Assembly: GCF_004006295.1 (NCBI RefSeq)
Contig: NZ_CP026095.1
Coordinates: forward strand, 3,024,001-3,088,000
Source: Peribacillus asahii
Lineage (GTDB): Bacteria; Bacillota; Bacilli; Bacillales; DSM-1321
Direction: 5' to 3'
Length of the DNA stretch: 64,000 bases
Numbering within the stretch: the first letter of the stretch is position 1; every line of letters starts with the position of its first letter. The notes beneath the pieces were generated by a model. That model made no database searches and was not told the origin of the DNA. It saw nothing but the letters and a program-made list of their open reading frames with translations. A program made the position numbers and the translations under genes. Positions 25,777-34,290 of the stretch are shown here, piece by piece.

Positions 25777-26663
25777 AAGGAGGAATGAATCTAAAACCTA
25801 GTATTCTATTTCCAATCATTAATGATTTATCTAAACAAGCTCACTCTATACAGCTACTTTGTCATCTAGCTAAAGTATCAAGAAGTGGATACTACAAGTG
25901 GATAAAGCGTAAAGCATTACCTTCGGAAAAGCAGATAGAGGATGAGAAGCTAAAGCAGAAAATAATAGAATGTCATCAGAAATATAAGGGCATCTATGGC
26001 TATAGAAGAATACAAATTTGGTTAAAGAGGACCTATGATATTCATATTAATCACAAAAAAGTTCAACGGTTACTAAGTGAGCTAGGTATTAAAGCAATTA
26101 TCAGGAAGAAACGAATTTATTACGGTAAGAAAGAACCTTATCTTATCTCGAATAATTATTTAAATAGATCCTTTTACGCTTCTCGCCCTAATGAAAAGTG
26201 GGTAACGGATATTACGTACCTCATTTTCAATGGACAGAAACTATACTTGTCTGCCATCAAAGACCTATATAATAACGAAGTTGTTGCGTACCAAATTAGT
26301 AGACGTAATGATTATAAACTAGTCTTGGATACTCTTAAAAAAGCCATAAAAGGAAGGAATGTAAAGGGACTCCTTCTCCATAGTGATCAAGGATACCAAT
26401 ACACTTCCCATAACTATAATCAGCTACTCACAAGAAATAAAATGAAAGCTAGTATGTCTAGAAAGGGCAACTGTTGGGATAACGCTAGTATGGAAAATTT
26501 CTTTAGTCATTTAAAAACAGAATGTTTTAACCTGCATACTTTTAAAACTTCACAAGAGGTTAGAAGGGCTATTAAAGACTACATTCACTTTTATAACCAC
26601 GAAAGGTTTCAAACCAAGCTAAACAACCTGACTCCTATCGAATATAGAAGTCAGGCTTCTTAA
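25773..26663 (+). CDS. IS3-family OrfB transposase, copy 1
   Basis: 296 aa with an HTH_21 segment (KYKGIYGYRRIQIWLKR) and an rve/DDE core: TDITYL, HSDQGYQY and a Glu in SMENFFSHLKTE. Identical to copy 2 (34287-35177), so at least one copy moved recently. Confidence 0.95.
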   Translation: MKGGMNLKPSILFPIINDLSKQAHSIQLLCHLAKVSRSGYYKWIKRKALPSEKQIEDEKLKQKIIECHQKYKGIYGYRRIQIWLKRTYDIHINHKKVQRLLSELGIKAIIRKKRIYYGKKEPYLISNNYLNRSFYASRPNEKWVTDITYLIFNGQKLYLSAIKDLYNNEVVAYQISRRNDYKLVLDTLKKAIKGRNVKGLLLHSDQGYQYTSHNYNQLLTRNKMKASMSRKGNCWDNASMENFFSHLKTECFNLHTFKTSQEVRRAIKDYIHFYNHERFQTKLNNLTPIEYRSQAS

Positions 26664-26712
26664 CTGCGCTTATTTTTTTATGTCTACTTGACAGGGGTCA
26701 GATCATTTACAG

Positions 26713-26736
26713 AAAAGCGCCCGATTGTTGAACAAG
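26713..26736. repeat. GCCC-type repeat half (copy F)
   Basis: AAAAGCGCCCGATTGTTGAACAAG just beyond the IS3 right end. The other half is at 25363-25405, before the IS. Confidence 0.65.
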
Positions 26737-26875
26737 CCTTATGCTATATATATCAAAGATCTTGAGATAAATATAGCATATCGCGGCAATGTATCCCGTT
26801 TTTGATTATTATTTTAAATGATAAAATTTTAAACATATAAGCATTCGATTGAATTAAGATGTACAATCTATCTTT

Positions 26876-27837
26876 TTATTTATGTGCTTTCATCACTTTC
26901 ATAAATAAAGAGAAATCCACATTACCACCAGTAATGATACAGAGTACGTTTTTATCAGCAACATCTGGAACTTGATTCTCTAATAACGCTGCAATTGTTA
27001 CAGCACTTGAGCCTTCAATCATATAACGATGATTTGTCGCCATCCATTTCATCGCATATGAAATGCTTTCTTCACTAACTAAAATACTTCCATCTACTCT
27101 TGAAAAAGCAAGTTGTAAAGGGGCTTCATGAATGCCACCGTAAATCCCATCAGCGATTGAAGTTTGATAAGTTACATCAACCATTTTTCCAGCCATAAAT
27201 GATTCATGCCATGCTGGTGAGGCCTCGCTTTGTACACCGATTACTTGCACGTCTGGATTAATCGTTTTTGCAGCAGTAGCAATCCCATTCAGAAGCCCCC
27301 ACCGCCGACTGGCACTAAAATGACATCAAAATTTGGTTTTTCAAGCATAGCCTCTAAACCAATCGTACCTTGACCAGCCATTGTAACAGCATCATCAAAT
27401 GCATGAATAAATGTTCTGCCCGTATCCTTTGCTAATTGCACCGCATACTCTTCTGCCTCATCATAGGTAACACCATACTGTACAATTTCCCCACCAAATT
27501 TTTGAATACCACTTATTTTTGCTTGTACTGTATTTTCTGGTACGACTACAAGTGCAGAAGTACCAAATATAGAAGCTGCATAGGAAACTGCTTGTGCATG
27601 GTTACCAGAGGAGGCTGTGATAACTCCTTTACTTTTGTCCTGATTGTTTAATGTTGAAATTTTACTAAGTGCACCTCTTGCTTTAAAAGAACCCGTCTTT
27701 TGGAGATTTTCTAATTTAAAATAAACATTTGAAGATAGTTGGTCATACATGCTATCCGAAAAAACTAAAGGTGTTTCGATAATATGATTTCTAATGCGAT
27801 TTTTAGCATGAATAATCTCAGAAATAAATAATTCCAT
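26876..27837 (-). pseudogene. Threonine dehydratase / serine racemase-like gene, frameshifted
   Basis: The N-terminal 182 residues (27289-27837) have the PLP lysine in GSFKARGAL and end at VPVGGGGF. The rest (residues LLNGIATAAKTINPDVQ and on, to 26876) continues in another frame. A single missing G in the glycine-loop GGTGGGGG run near 27295 would restore one 320-residue fold-type II enzyme. It is therefore broken, unless the missing base is a sequencing error in the G run. No operon partner. Confidence 0.85.
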
Positions 27838-28154
27838 TAATTATAACCTCGTTTCTTTTTCTATGTACCTATTATTTAAATCACTATTATTTTACTTATA
27901 AACAACTTAAAATGCATATCTATGAGGCCGTATGTCTAAAGCATTAGGTGTAGCTTTAAAATAAAGTTTGATCAAAAATACCTTGCAAATCCATATTTTA
28001 CGATAAATAAAAGAAGCCATTTTAAAAAAAGATTGATCAAAATAGCTTCTTCTTCATTAGATTTTAGTTTGGTTTTTATTAAAAAGTTTGATCATTTTCT
28101 ATTTAACATATTTCTTTGTCTGCCTATTTTACATAATCAGATACTATGAGAACA
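27838..28154. other. Gap holding a Tn7-like left end
   Basis: Contains the 27949-28095 repeat cluster listed separately; nothing coding. Confidence 0.5.
27949..28095 (+). repeat. Tn7-like left end, TTGATCAA class
   Basis: TGTAGCTT (27949-27956) then TAAAATAAAGTTTGATCAA (27957), TTAAAAAAAGATTGATCAA (28022) and TATTAAAAAGTTTGATCAT (28077), spaced 65 and 55 bp. The site sequence differs from the 18033 element, so it belongs to a different Tn7-like family. The gene pair just right of it may be its cargo. Confidence 0.75.
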
Positions 28155-28781
28155 CTAAATTATTGTGTTTCTATACATTACCTTATTTACATTATGCCTT
28201 ACGGTCTTATGACCGGCTTTAGTACCTTTACCAATAGCTATCAGCATAACATCTAAATACCTTTCAGAAATATTTAAGATGTCTTTTAATTTCTTAGAAT
28301 CATAGCCTGACATAGTAATTGTGTCAAAACCAGCTTCATTTGCTAACAAAATTAATGACATTGACGCAAGACTTACATCTCTAGTTAATTCTAGCTTTAG
28401 ATCTTCTTTTGATTTATTTTCATAATAATTTATTGCAGCATTCGCTAGATAATCTCTTAGCGATTCATCAAAATAACCTGCTTGAAAGCCTTCTTCATGT
28501 ATCTTAATAATATTACCTTTGTCAAATGCCTGATAATCACCCAACATAACAATTAAAGTTGAAGCTTCTATCACTTGTTGTTGATTAAAAGCTATAGGCA
28601 GTAATAAATTTCTTAAGTCCGGATCATCAATAATTAAGTATCGAGTAGCTTGAATATTATTCCCATTAGGTGACTTACTTGCACTTTCAACTATTGAGGT
28701 TAGAATTTCTGAACTTATTTTATAACTTGAATCATAATGTCTAACTGAACGTCTTTTTTCCAAAATATTTTTCACACTCAT
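28155..28781 (-). CDS. Nitroreductase-family protein
   Basis: 208 aa. FMN-binding nitroreductase fold: RRSVRHYDSSYKIS near residue 15, ASKSPNGNNIQATRYLII near 38 and GFDTITMSGYD near 160. Start 28781 follows GGAG nine bases upstream; the ATG at 28796 lacks one. Divergent from an HxlR regulator, a common pairing (e.g. quinone, nitroaromatic or electrophile stress), so probably controlled by it. Confidence 0.85.
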   Translation of the reverse strand: MSVKNILEKRRSVRHYDSSYKISSEILTSIVESASKSPNGNNIQATRYLIIDDPDLRNLLLPIAFNQQQVIEASTLIVMLGDYQAFDKGNIIKIHEEGFQAGYFDESLRDYLANAAINYYENKSKEDLKLELTRDVSLASMSLILLANEAGFDTITMSGYDSKKLKDILNISERYLDVMLIAIGKGTKAGHKTVRHNVNKVMYRNTII

Positions 28782-28905
28782 TAATATCAACTCCAAAATT
28801 TTTATTTATTGCGCCTTTAATTATAGTAAGCAATAATAAATAAGAAAATAACGCACAAAAATGTGGTATAGCCACTTTTAAGTGCCTATTTAGGAGAGAA
28901 AGCAC

Positions 28906-29256
28906 ATGGTTATCTATAATACTGGAATCAACATTTTTATGAACATTGCAGGTGGAAAATGGAAATGTTTAATACTCTTTTTCTTGAGTCAAAAATCAGT
29001 AAGGACAAAAGAGTTTTACGAATTAATACCTGGAATTACACAAAAAGTCTTAACAGATCAATTGAAACAGTTAGAAAAAGATGGCCTTGTACGAAGAGAA
29101 ATATTTAAAGAAGTACCACCAAAAGTAGAATACAGCTTAACTGATCTAGGAAGATCATTTGTACCAGTATTAAACACAATGTGTGAATGGGGTAATAAGT
29201 ATGCAATTATAAAAGGTATAGATAAAGATCAACAAATTTGTTGTGATCATAATTAA
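28906..29256 (+). CDS. HxlR-family transcriptional regulator
   Basis: 116 aa winged-helix HxlR domain: GGKWKCLILFFLSQKSVRTKEFYELIPGITQKVLTDQLKQLEKDGLV. Residues CC near the end might sense electrophiles. GGAGA ribosome site. Transcribed away from the nitroreductase gene, so the shared 124-bp region is the likely target. A hairpin terminator lies downstream (29358-29397). Confidence 0.9.
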   Translation: MVIYNTGINIFMNIAGGKWKCLILFFLSQKSVRTKEFYELIPGITQKVLTDQLKQLEKDGLVRREIFKEVPPKVEYSLTDLGRSFVPVLNTMCEWGNKYAIIKGIDKDQQICCDHN

Positions 29257-29357
29257 ACCTAAATTTCACCTAATGGTTCTCACTTATAATTTCAAAGACA
29301 ATTATTAAAAATAACTTATTCAGCAGGTAAACAAATCGAAACTTTATGAAGTTACTA

Positions 29358-29397
29358 AAAATGCCAAACCCATATGGATCAATGGTTTGGCATTTGT
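29358..29397 (+). terminator. Terminator of the HxlR gene
   Basis: AAATGCCAAACC / GGTTTGGCATTT perfect 12-bp stem, then TGTTCGTTTTTTATTG. Confidence 0.85.
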
Positions 29398-29466
29398 TCG
29401 TTTTTTATTGTTTATGAATGATTCTATACATTGTTGATATGGTAATAAACCGAGTCTATTATTAAT

Positions 29467-29594
29467 TGCTCTATTAAATTGCCCGATTCCTAAACAAGAA
29501 AAATCCTATACTTTTCAGTACAGGATTTTGATCAAACTTTTTTACAAACGGTTAAACTTTTTGAATTTATCAAGATCTAAATTGTAAAAAGTCA
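29467..29594 (-). repeat. Tn7-like right end with inner GCCC-type repeat
   Basis: Right-end sites in inverted orientation: TTGATCAAACTTTTTTACA (29528), ACGGTTAAACTTTTTGAAT (29548) and a weaker TATCAAGATCTAAATTGTA (29568), 20 bp apart. The predicted terminus (AAAAGTCA) ends TCA rather than ACA, so it is degenerate. Inside it lies a GCCC-type palindrome (29467-29497) and a small hairpin (29502-29527). No 5-bp duplication with the 27949 end. Confidence 0.55.
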
Positions 29595-29603
29595 TAAAAA
29601 ATA

Positions 29604-29682
29604 AAGGGCGATACATATTAGTCATGTATAATATTTATCGCCCTTTTACTTCTTGCTCAACAATCGCGCCCGATTACGGAAG
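29604..29682. repeat. GCCC-type repeats (copy H)
   Basis: AAGGGCGATA pairs with TATCGCCCTT (about 29606-29646). A second GCCC palindrome (GCTCAACAATCGCGCCCGAT) follows at 29653-29675, just before the kinase module. Confidence 0.6.
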
Positions 29683-29747
29683 ATCGTTATTGAAAGCAAT
29701 GCACCCGATAGAATAAGAACATTAGTATTTCAAACCAATCGAAATAA

Positions 29748-30245
29748 TTACTTTTGCAGTTGATTTAAAATCAGTTTCAATACATCGTTCTGTGACATAT
29801 CATTAGTCAGTATTGTTTCTCCCTCCACGCTAAGATAATCGTTTGGATTCCACCAGGCACGTAAAGAATCTTCTCCGAATTCCATCTTTTTAGAACTAGA
29901 GTTGTGACGTATGACTGTTTCCTCAAAGGATAAATCAAAATAATAAGTATATGTCTTTTGGTTATAGAACTGGATTAAGTTATTCAGCATTTCACCATAA
30001 CGACTTTTATACAAGATTCCTTCCACAATAACAAATTCACATTTATCTTTACCATATTCTACGATTTGACGAATCAAATCAATTGAAATGTTCCCTTCTC
30101 TATCGTGGACCTTCAACATTTCACGTCGAACGACATCCTGAGAAACCAATAGCGTTCCATGCCCAAAATGATTTTGAAGACTTTTCGCAGTCGTTGTTTT
30201 TCCACTCCCAGAGTTTCCTCGTATGATAATTAGCTTAGATTCCAT
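29748..30245 (-). CDS. P-loop nucleotide kinase-like protein
   Basis: 165 aa. Walker A is GNSGSGKTT (10-18), a Walker B-like FVIVEGIL lies near 72-79, and a late RAWWNPNDYL is present. Resembles the small AAA/uridine-kinase-like enzymes (AAA_33) often found in Bacillus accessory regions, possibly antibiotic or nucleoside kinases. Substrate not predictable. Same strand as two neighbouring genes. Confidence 0.75.
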   Translation of the reverse strand: MESKLIIIRGNSGSGKTTTAKSLQNHFGHGTLLVSQDVVRREMLKVHDREGNISIDLIRQIVEYGKDKCEFVIVEGILYKSRYGEMLNNLIQFYNQKTYTYYFDLSFEETVIRHNSSSKKMEFGEDSLRAWWNPNDYLSVEGETILTNDMSQNDVLKLILNQLQK

Positions 30246-30315
30246 ATTCTCCCCCTACGCATCCTAATTGCCTTCTATTTATAGAATCTTCCATTTTTTA
30301 TAAATAAGCATTTTT

Positions 30316-30699
30316 TTAGATAGTAATCTTATTCAATAAATCATCGAGTGTCCCATAACATTTCTCTACATCCGGTAAATGGTAAAAAGTACTCGTTGTT
30401 TCAAAGTTGTCTATTGCTCCATCTGGTGAATAAAGAAAAATCTTCTTACCTTGACCAAGTGCAATACCTAATTCAATATGAGTACCTTTTCCTCCTGGTA
30501 ATACAATAACAACAAAATCAGATTCCATTACTGCATTTTTCTCTTCTTGACCGATCTCCTTTAATTCTTCTAAGGTTGTAATGTTTTTATTAATTGTCCA
30601 ATCGTATGTATGAATAAATCCTTTATCTTTTAACTTTTTACTAACATACCTAACCTTATCTATATTTTTAAAGCTAGATGCAATATAAAATTTCATCAT
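30316..30699 (-). CDS. Nucleoside 2-deoxyribosyltransferase-like protein
   Basis: 127 aa. The nucleoside 2-deoxyribosyltransferase/DUF4406 fold is indicated by KFYIASSFKNIDKVRYVS near 3, DFVVIVLPGGKGTHIELGIALGQGKKI near 60-85 with the catalytic-type Glu, and IFLYSPD. It could cleave or exchange nucleobases. It sits between the kinase and a methyltransferase, which suggests a nucleotide-modifying cassette. Confidence 0.75.
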   Translation of the reverse strand: MMKFYIASSFKNIDKVRYVSKKLKDKGFIHTYDWTINKNITTLEELKEIGQEEKNAVMESDFVVIVLPGGKGTHIELGIALGQGKKIFLYSPDGAIDNFETTSTFYHLPDVEKCYGTLDDLLNKITI

Positions 30700-30791
30700 A
30701 TTTTTATAGTCCCCTTTTGAAAAACTCCCTTAGAAAAAGAGCTGTCGAAACAACTTTCTTATTTCGCTCTTGCGCTCCGTTAGCTAAAAAA

Positions 30792-31577
30792 CTATCCAAT
30801 ATTTTTTCTTACTACATATGTTATAGCGTTGGTTTTTAGTAATATAGGTTGATCACTTCGTGTAATCTCGTATTCTAATGGATTCACTATTGTCATTAAT
30901 ACTTCCCATCCTGAATAAAGGCTACATAACTTATTTAGCATAATTTCTGTCGAAAGGTTTAACTCCATTAGTGCGTGTAGTTTCTCGTTTGTTTCTAAAT
31001 TTATTTCTTCAACTTCAGAATTTACTATGAGACAATTTATTCCGTTATTTTTTGTACCTTTTGCCATTCGTTGAATTACCTCGTCAAAAACTGCTTCTGA
31101 TTTAACGTGTTCTAATGTTGATACCGCAATAATTAAATCATACTTATTTTGCTTTATTCCAAAGTTCCCAATATCAGCTTTTTCCAATCGTATTACTTCC
31201 TCGACTTTATATTTCTTGATATATTCTTTTAACTTATTTAATGCCGAGTCTAGTAAATCTACACAAACAACTTTGCCGTTCCTACCTTTTATTGCTTCAG
31301 CAATTGGAATACTATTTCTACCAACTCCTGAGCCTAAATCGAGGACATTCATATTCTCTTTATCACCAAATAAAGGTAATAAATCCATAACAGTTTTAAC
31401 TGGTTTGTACAACCAAGAACCTTCTTCAAATAATTTATAGTTTTCATAGCAATAATCGTGATATTTCTTCTCTTCATTTCTGATAAATTCTATTCTGTTC
31501 AATGCGTTTCTCTCCTGAATAATTAATGATTTCATCGTTTTACATTCTATATTTGAAATTAATATTCCTTCCTCCAT
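30792..31577 (-). CDS. Class I SAM-dependent methyltransferase
   Basis: 261 aa at most. Motif I is VLDLGSGVGRNSIPIA (about 79-94), then acidic VCVDLLDSALNKL and DLIIAVSTLEHV, as in TehB-like enzymes. The start is uncertain. The ATG at 31577 lies in the GCCC-type repeat (31575-31603) with no clear ribosome site; GGAGGAAGG just inside could serve a rarer start. Third gene of the module upstream of the kinase. Confidence 0.7.
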   Translation of the reverse strand: MEEGILISNIECKTMKSLIIQERNALNRIEFIRNEEKKYHDYCYENYKLFEEGSWLYKPVKTVMDLLPLFGDKENMNVLDLGSGVGRNSIPIAEAIKGRNGKVVCVDLLDSALNKLKEYIKKYKVEEVIRLEKADIGNFGIKQNKYDLIIAVSTLEHVKSEAVFDEVIQRMAKGTKNNGINCLIVNSEVEEINLETNEKLHALMELNLSTEIMLNKLCSLYSGWEVLMTIVNPLEYEITRSDQPILLKTNAITYVVRKNIG

Positions 31578-31603
31578 TAAATGGCCCTTTAATTGAACAA
31601 TAC
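31575..31603. repeat. GCCC-type repeat (copy I)
   Basis: CCATTAAATGGCCCTTTAATTGAACAA-type palindrome at the start of the methyltransferase gene. It may form part of a Tn7-like right end (31651-31717). Confidence 0.6.
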
Positions 31604-31650
31604 AGTTGGGGTTTAAGGGTTAAAAGAAAAACCCTATATTAATACAGGGT

Positions 31651-31717
31651 TTGATCAAACTTTGTTTTAAATTATCGATCTTTTTTATAAATAATCAGTC
31701 TTTATTTTAAATCAACA
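31651..31717 (-). repeat. Tn7-like right end, TTGATCAA class
   Basis: Inverted sites TTGATCAAACTTTGTTTTA (31651), ATTATCGATCTTTTTTATA (31671) and ATAATCAGTCTTTATTTTA (31691), exactly 20 bp apart. Then comes the terminus AATCAACA ending ACA at 31717, so the inverted terminus reads TGTTGATT. Immediately outside is GCAAA, which does not match the 27949 left end (TTAGG). Confidence 0.7.
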
Positions 31718-32089
31718 GCAAATCCCTACTCTGGAAATGCGCCCTTTAACAGAATAATAATCTTCCGTATTTGCCACCCTTTACTTGCATAACTAATAAA
31801 AAACAAAGGAGTAGAAATGTTTAAATTGCTACCCCTTAATAATGCCTTACAATAGCTTCCTTATGCCTACTCCAGTAATACATAGAGCTCAACTTATGCC
31901 TTCTTATGTGAAGTAACATTTAGAAGTCGTTGATTTTTTTACAATTTTTTGAAGAACACTCCCGTAAATAACACTATCAATGTTACTATTCTATTTATAA
32001 AAAAAATCTAAAATAGTTGCGAATATCACGATGGTCACTCCGTTATAGTTAGTGAAAGAGCTTTTTCAATAAATGAAGGAGAAGAATAT
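31718..32089. other. Gap before the ECF sigma gene
   Basis: One more GCCC-type repeat (about 31731-31757) near GGAAATGCGCCCTTTAACAG. Then AT-rich DNA with a probable sigma-factor promoter just upstream of 32090; no distinct motif seen. Confidence 0.45.
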
Positions 32090-32659
32090 ATGACCGTTTC
32101 TAATAAAAATTTTATTAAACGTTTAAAAAAGCAAAAAGAAGATGCACTGGAATATGTCATTGATGAGTATATGCCCTTTGTCAAAGCCATTGCACTTAAA
32201 ATATTACAACCAATTGGTAAACGTGATTCAGTCGATGACTGTATCAATGACGTGTTTTTAGAAGTTTGGAAAAACAGCCATCAATTTAATGGCGAAGAAG
32301 TAGATTTCAAAAAATGGATTGGCATAATTACGAAGTATAAAGCAATCGATTACTATCGTGTCTATGAAAAGCAAGCGGCACGTGAAAAACACCTTGATGA
32401 ACTCGAACAAATTAGTACCCATTCGAATTTACAAAAATCCATATTAGAACGTGAACAAAGAAGTGAGTTACTTTTTGAACTTAGTAAACTTGATGAATTA
32501 GATCGCGATATTTTTATTATGAAATACTTTTTAGGGTTAAATAATAGTGAAATTGCTACTTCACTGCATTTAACAAAATCAGCAGTCGATAATCGATTGT
32601 ATCGTGGAAAGAAAAAATTAGCGAAAAATATTAAATTAAAGGAGCAGTTTATTATATGA
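32090..32659 (+). CDS. ECF-type RNA polymerase sigma factor
   Basis: 189 aa: sigma-2 region (about 22-90, VDDCINDVFLEVWKN) and sigma-4 region (about 130-180, NNSEIATSLHLTKSAVDNRLYRGKKKL). GAAGGAGA precedes the ATG. It overlaps the next gene by 4 bases (ATGA), pairing it with a membrane anti-sigma. Signal not known. Confidence 0.9.
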   Translation: MTVSNKNFIKRLKKQKEDALEYVIDEYMPFVKAIALKILQPIGKRDSVDDCINDVFLEVWKNSHQFNGEEVDFKKWIGIITKYKAIDYYRVYEKQAAREKHLDELEQISTHSNLQKSILEREQRSELLFELSKLDELDRDIFIMKYFLGLNNSEIATSLHLTKSAVDNRLYRGKKKLAKNIKLKEQFII

Positions 32660-33672
32660 ACGACTATAAAAAGTTAGTTGATATCAATATTGATGAAATA
32701 GAACCTGTGGAAGTCAGTGAATTTGAAAAAAAACGTGTTAAACAGTACGTATTGGGAACAAAGAAGAAAATAAAGGCTTATAAGTATATTGCGGTGGCAG
32801 TAACGATTACAATTGGAGCCACGATTGCTACCAGTTTTGCTGTACCGTCACTCGCATCTCAGATTCCAATTATCAATAATATTATGGGTTACTTTATAGA
32901 TGAAAACTCTTATAATAGCAACTTTGCTGAAGTTGCAACAGATATTTCACAAGTTCAATCAAGTAATGGTGTATCCGTCATGATTGAGGATGCTGTATAT
33001 GATGGATCTTCCATTACGGTTTCCTATGCAATTGAAACTAATAAAGATTTAGGGACAAATCCTTATATGTCTGCATCCTTTGATGTTAAAGGGGCTGAGG
33101 GAATGGGTGCAACGGGTACAATTGAAAAAGTTAGGGAAACAACTTATGTAGGAACAGAAAAAATAACACCTCATTTTAATGGGAATAAACCTGATAATAT
33201 TGAAATTAGTTGGGAACCGGAGGCATTTGTAAATATGGAAACAAATGAATCTGTTACGGGTGATTGGCATTTCGCATTTGAAGTTCAATCTTTAGAAAAC
33301 AAAAAAGAAGTTGTGAATCAATCCGTTACAGATCATGGCGTTTCAGTTGTGATTAGTTCCTATGAAACCAATGATTTATCGACTGTTATTCAATACGAAC
33401 AATTTGTAGATGAACACATTCTAGACGAATGGCCAGAAGTAACAGTAGAAATTAAAAATGTACAAGATAATTTAGGAAATAGCTACAGTGTTGATGGTAA
33501 TGGAGGTACTAGCCGTGACAATGGATTATCATTTGAATGGAGTAGTACGATTAAATCAATTGATCCAAATGCAAAAACATTAACGATTGTACCAGTTATA
33601 TACTTTTCTCTTGGCTCAGGTAAAGGACTAGAAACAAAAGAAATGGATCCAATACGTATAGACCTAAAATAA
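32656..33672 (+). CDS. DUF4179-type anti-sigma protein
   Basis: 338 aa: cytoplasmic N-terminus (about 1-40), one membrane helix (about 42-62), then a large extracellular part with DUF4179-like repeats (AVPSLASQIPIINNIMGYF, VSVMIEDAVYDGSSITVSY). It likely binds and silences the upstream sigma factor until an envelope signal arrives. The 4-base overlap supports the pairing. A hairpin terminator follows (33678-33729). Confidence 0.88.
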   Translation: MNDYKKLVDINIDEIEPVEVSEFEKKRVKQYVLGTKKKIKAYKYIAVAVTITIGATIATSFAVPSLASQIPIINNIMGYFIDENSYNSNFAEVATDISQVQSSNGVSVMIEDAVYDGSSITVSYAIETNKDLGTNPYMSASFDVKGAEGMGATGTIEKVRETTYVGTEKITPHFNGNKPDNIEISWEPEAFVNMETNESVTGDWHFAFEVQSLENKKEVVNQSVTDHGVSVVISSYETNDLSTVIQYEQFVDEHILDEWPEVTVEIKNVQDNLGNSYSVDGNGGTSRDNGLSFEWSSTIKSIDPNAKTLTIVPVIYFSLGSGKGLETKEMDPIRIDLK

Positions 33673-33677
33673 AATTG

Positions 33678-33729
33678 AAAATAGGCTGAGTTCTTACAAT
33701 AGAAAATTCAGCCTATTTCTGTGATTATT
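33678..33729 (+). terminator. Terminator of the ECF operon
   Basis: AAATAGGCTGA pairs with TCAGCCTATTT (33679-33689 with 33718-33728), then TCTGTG. Confidence 0.8.
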
Positions 33730-33999
33730 TTTATTTTGGCATACCGTTTTGTTCAATCTTTCTATATTTCAAGTTTACAGTTCTCTTTACTAAAATAAAT
33801 TTGTAATTCTCTACTCTAATTTCTTATTTTGCTCCATGAAATGGCATTATCCTGCCACTGTTCTTTTTTATAAGCGTTACTCTATTAAATGGCCCTATAA
33901 TGAAAAATAGGCGCTTACCCTTGTTCTGGTATGCTCCCCTTATAGTAGACACGTTTTAAAAAGCGCATTAATCTGTCTATTATTAAGGGGGTATTTTTT
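33730..33999. other. Gap ending in IS3 copy 2 left flank
   Basis: GCCC-type repeat half (copy K, 33881-33912) directly precedes the IS3 end at 33922. Otherwise nothing. Confidence 0.5.
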
Positions 34000-34290
34000 A
34001 TGGAGAAAAAAGCAGAGACTTATGATATATCATTCAAGAAAAAAGCAGTGGATTTATTTCATCAAAAGAAGAATTATGCAGCCGTTTCCAGAGAATTAAA
34101 CACTCATCGAAAAAACATACAACGATGGGTTAAACAGTTTAGTGAAGATGGGATGGTTGGTCTTAGAGAAAAACGTGGCAGAAAAAGTGGGTCTAGTAGA
34201 GTCTCTTCATCTACCTTTGAAAATACCCAACAGAAAATAAAGCGATTAGAAGCTGAGAATGAACTATTAAAAAAGCTTTTAAAGATGTGA
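34000..34290 (+). CDS. IS3-family OrfA, copy 2
   Basis: 96 aa, identical to the copy at 25486-25776: helix-turn-helix plus coiled coil, with 4-base overlap onto orfB. Confidence 0.95.
   Translation: MEKKAETYDISFKKKAVDLFHQKKNYAAVSRELNTHRKNIQRWVKQFSEDGMVGLREKRGRKSGSSRVSSSTFENTQQKIKRLEAENELLKKLLKM

Larger units (their letters stand above)
25408..26705 (+). mobile_element. IS3-family (IS150-like) copy 1
   Basis: The left end TGTTCTGGTATGCTCCCC and right end ending GGGGTCAGATCA form imperfect inverted repeats sharing AGTAGACA. Two genes, orfA and orfB. No target duplication is evident. It sits inside a GCCC-type repeat: half is at 25363-25405 and half at 26713-26736. Copy 2 is at 33922-35219. 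Confidence 0.85.
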
